64,000 nt of DNA from Anaeramoeba ignava (taxonomy: Eukaryota; Metamonada; Anaeramoebidae). How positions within the stretch are numbered: the stretch's first letter is position 1; every line of letters begins with the position of its first letter. Below the pieces are notes generated by a model, which saw nothing but the letters and a program-made list of their open reading frames with translations, did no database searches and was not told the DNA's origin. The position numbers and the translations under genes are program-made. The stretch spans positions 62,001-126,000 of the forward strand of contig JAPDFW010000078.1 of assembly GCA_028826165.1 (NCBI GenBank). The letters are read 5' to 3'. Below are positions 24,301-35,529 of this stretch, piece by piece.

Positions 24301-25851
24301 ATTCTTCTTGAAATGATGATTCCTGATGGATCTGATATTCTTGGTTTACAGATTACTGCTGATCAAACTCTTCCTGAAAATTTTGTTGCTTCTGTTTATC
24401 TTTGTTCCAAAATTGTTAATTCTATGGATAGTCATATTTTCCCATCTCCAACAAATTTCCTTTATTCCTTCAATTTTTCTGATGTTAATGCTTCTGGTTT
24501 TCTTACATTCTCTAATTTTGGTGATGCTTATGCTGCAATTTATTTCTCAGAACCTTATGATGGAACTTTCACAGCTACTTTTAACTCTTGGGCTCAAATA
24601 ACATCTTATGAACCAATTCAAAGAGAAACAAACAATGATAATGAAATTCAATATTTCTATTACAAAGTAGTTTCTCGAGATGATACAACTAATTCACAAG
24701 TAATAATTAATTTGCAAAAAAACACAACTGATTCGAACGATACTGCAACATACATTATCTATGCTTCATTATCAACTTGGTATCCAGGTCCATCTTCATA
24801 TGATCAGATGCAAACAGGAAATATGGAAGGAACATCAATGAGCTTCTCAGCTCCATATGGAACAACTGTTTTCTTTTCAATTTATCGAACAACAGGTCGT
24901 CCTTATTCTGTTTATCAAATTAATGTTGCTGAATTTTTCCTTCCTCAATACAAAGGTTGGACCTATTTTACTTCCTTTTTAAACACAGAAAGATTTGTTA
25001 TGACAACTCCTCCATTTTTAACAAATGGAATGGTTTTGAAAATTGAGAATATGACAGAAACTTTAACTGTTTTCCTTGCTTTGAATGATTCTTTAATTAT
25101 TGAATACACAGATTGGGTATCAACTTCTTCTGAAAACTCTGATTTTGTTATAACAGCTGAATCATTATCTTCAAGAGGAGTTACTGTTGATGATACTTTG
25201 TATTTCAACATCATTCCTTCATCTCAAGATAATCCTTATTTTAAATTTGTTGATTTAATAAAACCTACTATTTCAATTTATTCTGATATTGATGATGAAA
25301 AAATTCGATCAGGAAATGCTTGGATTAACTTTACACTTTCAGAAGGAGATATTGTTTTTCAAGAAACCATTAGTTTTGAACCAATTATTTCAAACATGTT
25401 TATTGATTCTTTTTCATCTGATTTATCTATATCAACTGGATGGATTGATATTGTTGCACCTTCACTTAAAACAGATTTCAATACAACATTAAACATTTCA
25501 ATAGATTTAAGAAGTGTATTGATTAGAATTCCAGCATTAAGTGAATATTATATAACAGAAGATGAAACATTAACAATTAATTTTGATGATCAATGCTTCT
25601 TTCCAATAATTGGTTTTTCATCAGTTCAATTAGTAATTCCAACAAGTGTTGTACCAACACCAACTCCAACTCCTCTTCATATTTCATCAGAGTCATCTAA
25701 TGTTGGTTTAATTTCTGGGATTGTTGTTTCTTCTGTTGTGTTAATTGTTGCTGTTGTGGGAATTAGTTTTTACTTAATCAAAAAGAAAAAGAAAAACAAT
25801 AACAATGATAACAGTGAAATCGATTCATATTTGATGGAAGATTTTAAGTGA
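21361..25851 (+). CDS. Large secreted/type I membrane protein with C2 domains
   Basis: I start at ATG 21361 because it opens a clean signal peptide (MKILFFLIIFTLFFLGET); the frame upstream has no ATG. The protein is 1,496 aa, uninterrupted, with stop TGA. Cys pairs CGNC (about residue 150) and CSNC (about 245) fall in an N-terminal domain I do not recognise. A CSVCSGC cluster (about 478) precedes a C2 domain at about 506-595, with acidic loops LDADGIFGDIDPYV and YDEDTGNIDGYIG that could bind calcium. A second, degenerate C2-like domain follows (about 630-710). The rest is a beta-rich, Thr/Ser-rich ectodomain. A Pro/Thr stalk (PTPTPTPL) leads to one transmembrane helix (about 1447-1470) and a short KKKKK cytoplasmic tail. 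It is probably a cell-surface or lysosomal protein; its role is unknown. Confidence 0.85.
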   Translation: MKILFFLIIFTLFFLGETIKENKLTYEEKEVVENLKNRHEIGLSKQVLETIGFTQEEYKKAKEKGIKKHAAFKNYYKENGEMIKMRYHVEHSREITNIDFEEHIEDFQFLENSLDNSSTLFMRIRNSEESLKITKKWKKEDAIVCGNCDYPFYEPLEFPEELEVDMKDGRKIMKIKLKKINLEEVAHTIEATITGHPPYDPNLTNHLDSGLGWGPSYTKDWNVGFNYEDGKAKDIIPIYGNLITCSNCYLNLGIEFKFQISISWLSFKKFEFSIRPTFEASIEASLENVNWNEEKEVDIISEKELFLMIFGMGPLSVNLALYGGLSTKFTAEVSLQNMLKYGKKFIARGFLGVFYEHSQGWYNQSSLDHQFFTTSFFSNNPDLEISLGVALIPKIGISLYSAAKVEFSVEPTITTDFSVDNEHCQRGVVGYNTFFETTGKIGFPKIKLPVFSGLINEFLPQFWDFTIFGKTELTCSVCSGCLGDQNFSRDDGSYDPGDYSSNPNNKIMIQLLSFQNLDADGIFGDIDPYVIATLGSTSVRSSTASGQDPNWNSYPMKFTNFDPLSQITFDVYDEDTGNIDGYIGSGSLYVSDCLPDGCSNQAIQLSRDGNQNSGTIYVDVNTNIYDGVLHFLSGNNFPSSSGTYYLEYQRPGYATLETSHLTGANPFWNKVSCYSNLDDDTNFAIQAWEDITLQPDEQIGSNLSYNLGLCNSTRCYESYYIPDADPTYITMGVFKGTQSTIFGKPSDPISFNDWKLFVFDMQIPEGVRIINFYTYSQFLRFYLWSQGDSVTSVCDTPYFTKYGNGSYIWEDPPAGSTIFSLSASEATTPILVYLQKYSNFEGKSQGTLASNAVEFYDVDVDPTSAYADGMFIYASTTSLEAGKTGDPDLFIWDYNNNEWSAFSITSLVDEELLIAGYNCINAPSVCDWIWSWDTQIPGIYQMSIAVFAYQTSVQYSLSLGPYWNLIPGKETTLTSVLNSLILLEMMIPDGSDILGLQITADQTLPENFVASVYLCSKIVNSMDSHIFPSPTNFLYSFNFSDVNASGFLTFSNFGDAYAAIYFSEPYDGTFTATFNSWAQITSYEPIQRETNNDNEIQYFYYKVVSRDDTTNSQVIINLQKNTTDSNDTATYIIYASLSTWYPGPSSYDQMQTGNMEGTSMSFSAPYGTTVFFSIYRTTGRPYSVYQINVAEFFLPQYKGWTYFTSFLNTERFVMTTPPFLTNGMVLKIENMTETLTVFLALNDSLIIEYTDWVSTSSENSDFVITAESLSSRGVTVDDTLYFNIIPSSQDNPYFKFVDLIKPTISIYSDIDDEKIRSGNAWINFTLSEGDIVFQETISFEPIISNMFIDSFSSDLSISTGWIDIVAPSLKTDFNTTLNISIDLRSVLIRIPALSEYYITEDETLTINFDDQCFFPIIGFSSVQLVIPTSVVPTPTPTPLHISSESSNVGLISGIVVSSVVLIVAVVGISFYLIKKKKKNNNNDNSEIDSYLMEDFK

Positions 25852-26029
25852 TTTTTTTCTTTCCAATTTCTTTCCAATTTCTTTCCAATTTCTTTCCAAT
25901 TTTTTTCCAATTTTTTTTCTTTCCACTTTTTTTTCTTTCCACTTTTTTTTCTTTCCACTTTTTTTTCTTTTTGAAATTTGTTTTGGAACAATTAAAAAAT
26001 TGGAAAAAACAGTTTTCTTTCATTTTGAA

Positions 26030-27470
26030 ATTGATTTTGATTTAGAATTTGATTTTGATTTTGATTTATTTTGATTTTGATTTTGATTTTGTTTTAGATT
26101 TAGATTTTGATTTTGATTTTGATTTTGATTTTGATTTTGATTTTGATTTTGATTTTGATTTTGATTTATATTTAGATTTAGATTTTGATTTTGATTTAGA
26201 TTTAGAATTTGATTTATATTTTGATTTTGATTTTGATTTTGATTTTGATTTTGATTTATATTTTGATTTTGATTTTGATTTTGATTTTGATTTTGATTTA
26301 TATTTAGATTTATCTTTTTCTTTTTATTTATATTGGAACAATTTGGAAAAGATTTAGATTTTGATTTAGATTTAGATTTTGATTTTGATTTTGATTTTCT
26401 TTTTGATTTATATTTTGATTTAGATTTAGATTTTGATTTGATTTATATTTATATTTTGATTTAGATTTTGATTTAGATTTTGATTTTGATTTATATTTAT
26501 ATTTAGATTTATATTTAGATTTATATTTAGATTTTGATTTTGATTTAGATTTTGATTTAGATTTTGATTTTGATTTTGATTTAGATTTTGATTTTGATTT
26601 TGATTTATATTTTGATTTTGATTTAGATTTTGATTTTGATTTTGATTTTGATTTTGATTTAGATTTAGATTTAGATTTAGATTTATTATTTTTATTTTGA
26701 TTTTGATTTTGATTTAGATTTTGATTTTGATTTAGATTTAGATTTAGATTTAGATTTAGATTTATATTTTGATTTATATTTATATTTAGATTTTGATTTA
26801 TATTTAGATTTTGATTTTGATTTTGATTTTGATTTTGATTTTGATTTAGATTTTGATTTTGATTTTGATTTTGATTTTGATTTTGATTTTGATTTTCTTT
26901 TAAATTTAGATTTATATTTTGATTTATATTTAGATTTAGATTTAGATTTAGATTTAGATTTAGATTTAGATTTAGATTTAGATTTATATTTAGATTTAGA
27001 TTTTGATTTTGATTTTGATTTTGATTTTGATTTAGATTTAGATTTAGATTTTGATTTTGATTTTGATTTAGATTTTGATTTTGATTTTGATTTTGATTTT
27101 GATTTATATTTTGATTTATATTTTGATTTGATTTAGATTTATATTTAGATTTAGATTTATATTTTGATTTTGATTTTTGATTTTGATTTTGATTTTGATT
27201 TAGATTTATATTTTGATTTAGATTTATATTTTGATTTTGATTTTGATTTAGATTTTGATTTATATTTTGATTTATATTTAGATTTAGATTTTGATTTATA
27301 TTTTGATTTTTATTTTGATTTTGATTTAGATTTAGATTTAGATTTTGATTTTGATTTATATTTTGATTTTGATTTTGATTTTGATTTTGATTTTTATTTT
27401 GATTTTGATTTTGATTTTGATTTTGATTTTGATTTTGATTTTGATTTTGATTTTGATTTTCTTTTAAATT
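26030..27470. repeat. Hexamer tract TTTGAT/TTTAGA/TTTATA, 1.4 kb
   Basis: A long array of the same three hexamers as at 20085-20870, mixed in blocks, with occasional slips (for example at 26430, 26690, 27130, 27170). It lies between the C2 gene and the cyclin gene. Open frames in it encode only FD/LD repeats, so I call no gene. Confidence 0.88.
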
Positions 27471-27869
27471 TAATAAGGAAAAAAATCGTTAAAAAAAAAA
27501 AGAAAAAAAAAATTTAAATTGTTTTAGATTTAAAAATTGGGAAATGTTTTTTTTTTCTTTGATTAAATGATTAAATAATTAAATTTTGAAATAAAAAGAG
27601 GAAAAAAAAATTTTTAAAAATAAAAAGAAGAAAAATTGGAATTTGTCCGTTACAAAAGAAAAAAAAAAAACGAATAACATGATTATAAAAGAATTACAAA
27701 AAAAATCGTTAGAATCATTTTTCTTTTCAGGTTTAAATTTAATTTATTATTTAATTTATTTAAATTTAAATTTATTTAATTTAATTTTAAAAAAAAAACA
27801 AAAAAATAGAATTTCTTTTCTTTCTTTTCTTTTTGATTATTTTTATAAATTATTAAATTAACGAATCAA
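27471..27869. other. Non-coding leader region of the cyclin gene
   Basis: A/T-rich sequence with A runs and T/C-rich stretches (for example TTTCTTTTCTTTCTTTTC near 27815). A 72-codon open frame at 27643-27861 lacks an ATG start and any recognisable protein feature. I see nothing else here. Confidence 0.6.
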
Positions 27870-29609
27870 ATGAATGTTTTAAGAAATCAACTCAACAGAC
27901 ACCTTAGTGAAATTGAAAATTATCAAGTTGGAATTAAATTAAAATCAACAAAATCAAATCCAATTTTAAATCAAAATCAAAATCAAAATCAAAATCAAAA
28001 ATTAAAACAAAATCGCACTAAAAGACCTTTTGCGAATGTTACAAATAATATTAACGTTCAACAATCAGAAAATATTGAAATTAAAAATCGAAAAATTTAT
28101 CAAAAAAAAACTGTAGATAAAATTAAATTGAAGCAGAACCCATTAAGTTCTATTCCTATTCCAACAGGTATTTAATCAAATATTTATAAATTAAATCAAA
28201 TTAAATCAAATCAAATATTAATAAATTAAATATTTATTTATAAATTAAATCTATTTATATATTAAATTAAATCAAAATTTAAATATTAAATTAAATATTT
28301 ATAAATTAAATTAAATTAAATCAAATATTTATATATTAAATCAAATATTTATATATTAAATTAAAAAATTCAAATCAAATTAAATTAAATATTTATATAT
28401 TAAATTAAATTAAATCAAATCAAAAATATTAAAAATTATATTAAATTAAATATTTATTTAAATTAAAATATAAATATTTATAAATTAAATTAAATTAAAT
28501 ATTTATATATTAAATTAAATATTTATATATTAAATTAAATTAAATTAAATCAAATATTTATATATTAAATCAAATATTTATAAATTAAATATTCAAAATT
28601 AAATTAAATCAAATCAAATATTTATATTAAATCAAATCAAATATTAAATTAAATCAAATTAAATATTTATATAAATTCAAAATTAAATTAAATCAAATTA
28701 AATATTTATATATTAAATTAAATTAAATATTTAGAAAATATTAATATGGAAATCTCTCCAGTAACAAAATTCACATTCCAACAACCTAAACCTCAATACA
28801 AAGATATTGACAAAGATTATAAAGATGATCCACAAATGGTATCTGAATATGCACCTGAGATCTTTGAGCATCTCAAAAACACAGAAACAGATTATGTTCC
28901 AAGCATTGATTACATGGAAAAAATACAAAAAAGCATAACACCGAAAATGAGGAAAATATTAGTTGATTGGTTAGTCGAAGTTTCACAAGAATACAAATTC
29001 CACAGCGAAACATTATATCTAGCAGTCAACTACGTTGATCGATTCTTAAGTAAATTCTCAGTATCAAAATCACAATTGCAACTATTGGGAGCAAGTTGTT
29101 TATTGATAGCTGCGAAATACGAAGAGATTTATCCACCTTCAGTCGATGATTTTGTTTATATTTCCATGAATACTTACACTCGCGACAACTTTCTTGTTTG
29201 CGAAACAAAAGTGTGCAATGCACTCAAATTTGATTTTACAGTTGTCACACCAAAACATTTTTTAAGAAGGTTTATTCGAGCCGGTGATTCAGATGTGATG
29301 ACAATGCTCATCTCAAATTATCTTTGTGAATTACAACTATTGGAATACTCTTTCCTCAAATATAAACCCTCAATAATTTCCGCTTCTGCTGTTGCTTTAT
29401 CAAGGGCAATTCTGCAAAAACGTGATATTTGGGATGAAACTCTTCAGCATTATACTGGTTTCCAATTTGATGATTTGGTCGATTGCATGAAAGATCTCTT
29501 AAATATTTATAAAAATGCCGATAAAAGCTCCTGCAAAGCTGTTTACGAGAAGTATTCCAATCCAAATCTCTGTTCAGTTTCTAAATTGAAATTACCTGAT
29601 AATCTTTAA
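27870..29609 (+). CDS. Mitotic cyclin, A type
   Basis: Two exons, 27870-28167 and 28735-29609, joined in phase 1, encode 390 aa. The N-terminal third is a disordered head with a short NQNQ run, KRPFANVTNNIN (common near the N-terminus of mitotic cyclins) and an RxxL element (RNQL) that could serve degradation. The cyclin box begins with MRKILVDWLVEVSQEYKF, followed by ETLYLAVNYVDRFLS, LLIAAKYEEIYPPSVDDF and LKFDF. The C-terminal cyclin fold contains ELQLLEYSFLKYKPSIISAS. These features match A-type cyclins best, though B type cannot be excluded without a tree. It would partner a CDK1/2-type kinase at S phase or mitosis. The 567-nt intron is filled with repeats. Confidence 0.92.
28175..28734. 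repeat. AAATATTTATA/AAATTAAATC repeats in cyclin intron
   Basis: Irregular repeats of AAATATTTATATATTAAATTAAATC fill the single intron of the cyclin gene. Confidence 0.8.
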
Positions 29610-29812
29610 TTTTCATATTTTTTTTTTTCTATTTTCTTTTTCTTTTGAGTTTTTTCACAAATCACTTCTTTTTGTTGTGTATTTGAGTTTTTTTTTTTCT
29701 TTTCTTTTTTTAAAAAATCAGTCTCTTTTTCAATTCAAATATAAACTTTTCAAATTAATTTTGATTAAAATTTCTTGATCTTTTTATTTTTTAAATTTTT
29801 TTTTTTAAAATT

Positions 29813-32800
29813 TTAATTTAGAAATAAATCCAAAATTGAATTTTGATTTAATTGATAATAATCTTTTAAATCAACAAATTCCTCAATATTTTCATTTGTT
29901 ATTTTTGTTTCATCAAATTTATCATGATAAAGAAAATAAATAAATTGATTCAATGTTTCAAATGATTTTCTTGAATAATCATGAACTTGATTAGAAGAGT
30001 CTTGAACATTTAAAAACATTCCTCTAAATAAATCACTTCTTATGAGTAAAATTAATTTATGAACCTTGATTTCTTTTTCTTCAACAATTATTGTGAAATC
30101 TTTAGTTTCGTTTTGTTGATATAATTTGTGGAAATCTTCAATTAATCCTTTTCTTCCTTTTTTTGATTCAATCCAATTTGGATCAAATCCAATTTCGTTG
30201 AAAAAATTTTCGGCTTGCTTTTTTTCTTCTTGTTCAATCAATTCTTGATGTTGATATTCTTCTTCATTAAGAATTTGTTGAATTTTTTGAAAATCAATAA
30301 ATCCAGTGTAAATGAAATTTAAAATTAGTTCAACATCTCTTTTGGGTTTTTTTAAACAAAGATTGATAAATTTTTGTAAAATGGAATACTGATTGCCGAA
30401 TCTTGCCAGCAAAATCAATTTGTGAACATGGAATTTCGCGGAATCTTTGCAAATGATTTGGAGATCAGAAAAATTCTCATTTGAAGTGAGTAATTTATTT
30501 AAATCCTCGTTAATTGAATGAACCTTTGAAAAAATTTGGACGAATTGCTTTCTTTTAAGAAATTCTTCTTCAAGCCCAACAAAATCAGCGTCATGAACCA
30601 ACAAAATTTGGATTGCTTTTGGATTTTCATATTGAATTGCCAATGAAAGAGGAGATTGATTTCTTTGTGTTTTTGAGTTGACATCAAATCCCTGTTGAAT
30701 AAAATAGTTGAGGATTTCGATGGAATTATTATGACAAGCAAAATGGAGCATGGATTCATTATTAGTTGTTACTGCGTGGATATCTGCACGCATTTGGATC
30801 AGATATTGAACCGCTTGATTTGTGTTATATTGACAAGCCAAATGCAAAGGTGTTTGGTCGTAGTTTGATTTGGATTCAATATCGGCTCCATTCTCAATTA
30901 AATACTGAATAACTTCAAACGAGTTATACTGGCAAGCCAAATGCAAAGGTGTTTTGTTGTCAGTTGATCTTATATTGATATCGACTCCGTTTGAAACTAA
31001 ATATTGGACAATTTCAAACGAATTTGATTGGCAAGCGAAATGCAATCCATTTTCTTTTTGGTCTGTTTTGGCATGAATATCAACTCCTTTTGAAGCCAAG
31101 AATTTGAGGACTTCAAGCGAATTGTATTGACACGCAAAATGGAAAACAGACTTATTTTGTCTGGCTTTTTTGTTGAGATCCAACCCTTTGCAAAGTAGAT
31201 ACTTGATGACTTCCACTCCGTTATATTGGCAAGCAAAATGCAATACGTTTTCATTGTAATATGTTGTTTCGTTGAGATTTGCACCCTTTTTAACCAAATA
31301 TTTGATCACTTTGAGCGGCTTGTTTTTGCAAACAAAATGCAAAGGTGTTTTATAATCATAATTTGTTTTGGCTTCAATATCCGCTCCATTTTCAACCAAG
31401 TATCTAATAACTTCAAAGGTATTAAATTGGCAAGCCAAATGCAAAGGTGTTTCTTCTTCGTATTTGGTTTTCTCGTTGATGTCCATTCCTAATGAAACCA
31501 AATACTTGATGACTTCAAGTGAGTTGAATTGAGATGCAATATGCAAAATTGTTTGATGTTGATCCTTTGTTTTTGAGTTGATTTCGGCTCCCTTTTCCAC
31601 CAAATATTTGATCACTTCAAGCGAATTGAATTGGCAAGCCGAGTGCAAAACTGACTCCTTCCAATTTGTTGTGGAATTGATGTCAATTCCTTTTGAAAGC
31701 AAGTAATCAATCACTTCCACTGTGCTCCATTCACAAGCAAAATGAAGGGTTGTTTCATTTGATTTTGTCTTGGCAAAAACATCGGCTCCATTTTCAATCA
31801 AATACTGGATAGGCTCAACCGTAAAATTGTTTTCACAAGCGAAATGCATGACTGTTTCATCTCTTTTGGTTTTTGTATGAATATCTGCTCCATTTTCAAC
31901 CAAATATTGAATAACATCAAAAGAATTCATTTGACAAGCAAAATGCAACGATGTTTCGTTCTGATTTGTTCGCAAATTGATGCTAAGTCCCTTTGAAATC
32001 AGGTATTGAATAACCTCAATCGAATTATATTGGCATGCGAAATGCAATGCTGATTTGTTTTGGTTTGATTTGGCATTAAGATCAAGTCCCTTTGAAACTA
32101 AATATTCAATCACTTCGATCGAATTTGATTTGCATGCGAAATGCAGAATTGTTTCATTTTGCTTTGTTTTCGCATTGATATCGGCTCCATTTTCAATTAA
32201 ATACTCAATAGCTTCAAGTGAATTTGATTGGCAAGCAACATGTATTTCTGTTTCATGATCATACTTGCCTTTTAAATTCATAATAATCCCTTTTTTCACC
32301 AAATACTTGATCACTTCAAATGTATTGTAATTGCAAGCCATATACAAAGCTGTTTCATTCTGACTCGTTTTCGCATTGATATCAACTCCTTTTTCAACTA
32401 AATACTCGATTACATCAAGCGAATTGTTGTATCGACAAGCAGAATATACTACTGTCGCATTTCGTGATGTTTTTGCATTGATATCAACTCCTTTTTCAAC
32501 TAAATATCGAATAACTTCAAGTGAATTTGTTTGGCTAGCCAAATGCAAAACTGTTTCATTTTCAGTTGTTTTTTCATGAATATCAAATCCTTTTTTTCTC
32601 AACTAAATATTGAATAACTTCAAGTGAATTTGATTTGCAAGCAAAATGCAAAACTGTTTCATCATAAATTGTTTTTGCATTGATATCAACTCCTTTTTCA
32701 ACTAAATATTCAATAACTTCAAGTGAATTTGATTGACAAGCAAAATTCAAAACTGTTTTATTTTCAGTTGTTTTTTCATGAATATCAAATCCTTTTTTCT

Positions 32801-35369
32801 CAACTAAATATTGAATAACTTCAAGTGAATTTGATTTGCAAGCAAAATGCAAAACTGTTTCATCATAAATTGTTTTTGCATTGATATCAACTCCTTTTTC
32901 AATTAAATATTCAATAACTTCAAGTGAATTTGATTCGCAAACAAAATGTAAAGCATTTTCTTGTTGATCTGTTTTTGCATTGATATCAACCTCTTTTTCT
33001 TCAACTAAATATTGGATAATTTCAAATGAATTTGATTGGCAAGCAAAATGCAATGTTGACATGTTTTGATCTGTTTTTGCATGTATATCAACTTTTTCAA
33101 CTAAATATTGAATAACTTCAAGTGAATTTGATTCGCATGCAAAATGCAAGGTATTTTGTCTTTGATTTGTTTTTGCATGAATATCAATATCTTTTTCTTC
33201 GATTAAATATTCAATAATTTCAATAGAATTTTTTCTAGAAGCATAATGTAAAACATTTTCATTTTGTTTTGTTTTTGCATGAGTATCGATATCTTTTTCT
33301 TCGATTAAATATTGAATAACTTCAATAGAATTTTTTTTACAAGCATAATGTAAAACATTTTCATTTTGTTTAGTTTTTGCATGAATATCAATTCCTTTTG
33401 AAATTAAATATTCAATAACTTCAATAGAATTTTTTTTACAAGCATAATGTAAAACATTTCCATTTTGTTTAGTTTTTGAATTAATATCAATTCCTTTTGA
33501 AATTAAATATTCAATAACTTGAATAGAATTTGATTTACAAGCATAATGTAAAACATTTTCATTTTGTTTTGTTTTTGAATTAATATCAATTCCTTTTGAA
33601 ATTAAATATTCAATAACTTGAATAGAATTTGATTTACAAGCATAATGTAAAACATTTTCATTTTGTTTTGTTTTTGAATTAATATTAATTCCTTTTGAAA
33701 TTAAATATTCAATAATTTGAATAGAATTTGATTTACAAGCATAATGTAAAACATTTTCATTTTGTTTAGTTTTTGAATTAATATCAATTCCTTTTGAATT
33801 TGATTTAGAAGCATAATGTAAAACATTTTCATTTTGTTTTGTTTTTGAATTAATATCAATTCCTTTTGAAATTAAATATTCAATAACTTGAATAGAATTT
33901 GATTTAGAAGCATAATGTAAAACATTTTCATTTTGTTTTGTTTTTGAAATTAAATATTCAATAACTTGAATTTTGATTTACAAGCATAATGTAAAACATT
34001 TTCATTTTGTTTTGTTTTTGAATTAATATCAATTCCTTTTGAAATTAAATATTCAATAATTTGAATAGAATTTGATTTACAAGCATAATGTAAAACATTT
34101 TCATTTTGTTTAGTTTTTGAATTAATATCAATTCCTTTTGAAATTAAATATTCAATAACTTCAATAGAATTTGATTTAGAAGCATAATGTAAAACATTTT
34201 CATTTTGTTTTGTTTTTGAATTAATATTAATTCCTTTTGAAATTAAATATTCAATAATTTGAATAGAATTTGATTTACAAGCATAATGTAAAACATTTTC
34301 ATTTTGTTTAGTTTTTGAATTAATATCAATTCCTTTTGAAATTAAATATTTAATAACTTCAATAGAATTTGATTTACAAGCATAATGTAAAACATTTTCA
34401 TTTTGTTTTGTTTTTGAATTAATATCAATTCCTTTTGAAATTAAATATTCAATAACTTCAATAGAATTTGATTTACAAGCATAATGTAAAACATTTTCAT
34501 TTTGTTTAGTTTTTGAATTAATATCAATTCCTTTTGAAATTAAATATTTGATAATTTTAGAAGCATAATGTAAAAACATTTTCATTTTGTTTAGTTTTTG
34601 AATTAATATCAATTCCTTTTGAAATTAAATATTCAATAACTTCAATAGAATTTGATTTACAAGCATAATGTAAAACATTTTCATTTTGTTTTGTTTTTGA
34701 ATTAATATTAATTCCTTTTGAAATTAAATATTTGATAACTTCAATAGAATTTGATTTACAAGCATAATGTAAAACATTTTCATTTTGTTTAGTTTTTGAA
34801 TTAATATCAATTCCTTTTGAAATTAAATATTTAATAACTTCAATAGAATTTTTTTTACAAGCATAATGTAAAGCATTTTCATTTTGTTTTGTTTTTGAAT
34901 TAATATCAATTCCTTTTGAAATTAAATATTCAATAACTTCAATAGAATTTGATTTACAAGCATAATGTAAAGCATTTTCATTTTGTTTTGTTTTTGAATT
35001 AATATCAATTCCTTTTGAAATTAAATATTCAATAATTTGAATAGAATTTGATTTACAAGCATAATGTAAAACATTTTCATTTTGTTTTGTTTTTGAATTA
35101 ATATCAATTCCTTTTGAAATTAAATATTCAATAACTTCAATAGAATTTGATTTAGAAGCATAATGTAAAACATTTTCATTTTGTTTTGTTTTTGAATTAA
35201 TATTAATTCCTTTTGAAATTAAATATTCAATAACTTCAATAGGTGATTGATTTTTTATTGCAAAATTTAATAATGATTTTCCATTTTTTTTAAATTCATT
35301 TTTAGAAATAGAATTAACTTTATAAATTAATTGAAAATCTTTTTGTTTTATTAATTGCCAAATATCCAT
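29813..35369 (-). CDS. Giant ankyrin-repeat protein with C-terminal BTB-BTB
   Basis: Starts at ATG 35369 (MDIWQLIKQKDFQLIYK). About 45 ankyrin repeats of 33 residues follow (unit SIEVIEYLISKGIDINSKTK, then QNENVLHYACKSN), and the protein ends with two BTB-like modules: FSDLQIICKDSAKFHVHKLI (near 30440) and DFTIIVEEKEIKVHKLILLI (near 30090). The second resembles the C-terminus of the RCC1-BTB genes at 44674-52045. No introns are needed. The frame is broken at three places: an extra A at 34572-34576; a 4-nt deletion near 33970; an extra T at 32591-32597. The first two together restore frame (+1, -4). N-terminal repeats are almost identical at DNA level, while those below 32600 have diverged. 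BTB-ankyrin proteins often act as Cullin-3 substrate adaptors; that role here is inferred. It could be a decaying gene or carry consensus errors. Confidence 0.8.
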
Positions 35370-35529
35370 TTTTTTAATTTAAAAAAAAAAGAAAAAGAAA
35401 AAAATGAAAAAAAAAAATTTAATTGTTATTAATTTTTTGAGATAAACAAGTAATTCAAAAATTTTTTTTTAAATTAAATTTTTTTCATTTTTTTCATTTT
35501 CATTTTTTTCCTTTTTTTTTCATTTTTAA
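35370..35529. promoter_or_regulatory. Divergent promoter, ankyrin-BTB / E2
   Basis: Only 160 bp separate the two start codons. T-rich runs with TTCATTTTT point toward each gene (TTTTTTCATTTTTTTCATTTTC at 35482-35504 for the E2; the complementary AAAAAATGAAAAAAA near 35400 for the ankyrin gene). Confidence 0.5.

Noticed and set aside
24071-25214. Minus-strand frames of 70-83 codons over the C2-domain gene
   Set aside because: Antisense to a continuous 1,496-codon gene with signal peptide and transmembrane helix.
27643-27861. 72-codon frame upstream of the cyclin gene
   Set aside because: No ATG at its start, low-complexity composition, and no splice link to the cyclin exon; treated as leader sequence.
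33200-35260. Regular 99-nt repeats resembling a CRISPR or satellite array
   Set aside because: The repeats are coding: each encodes a 33-residue ankyrin unit, and there are no unique spacers.
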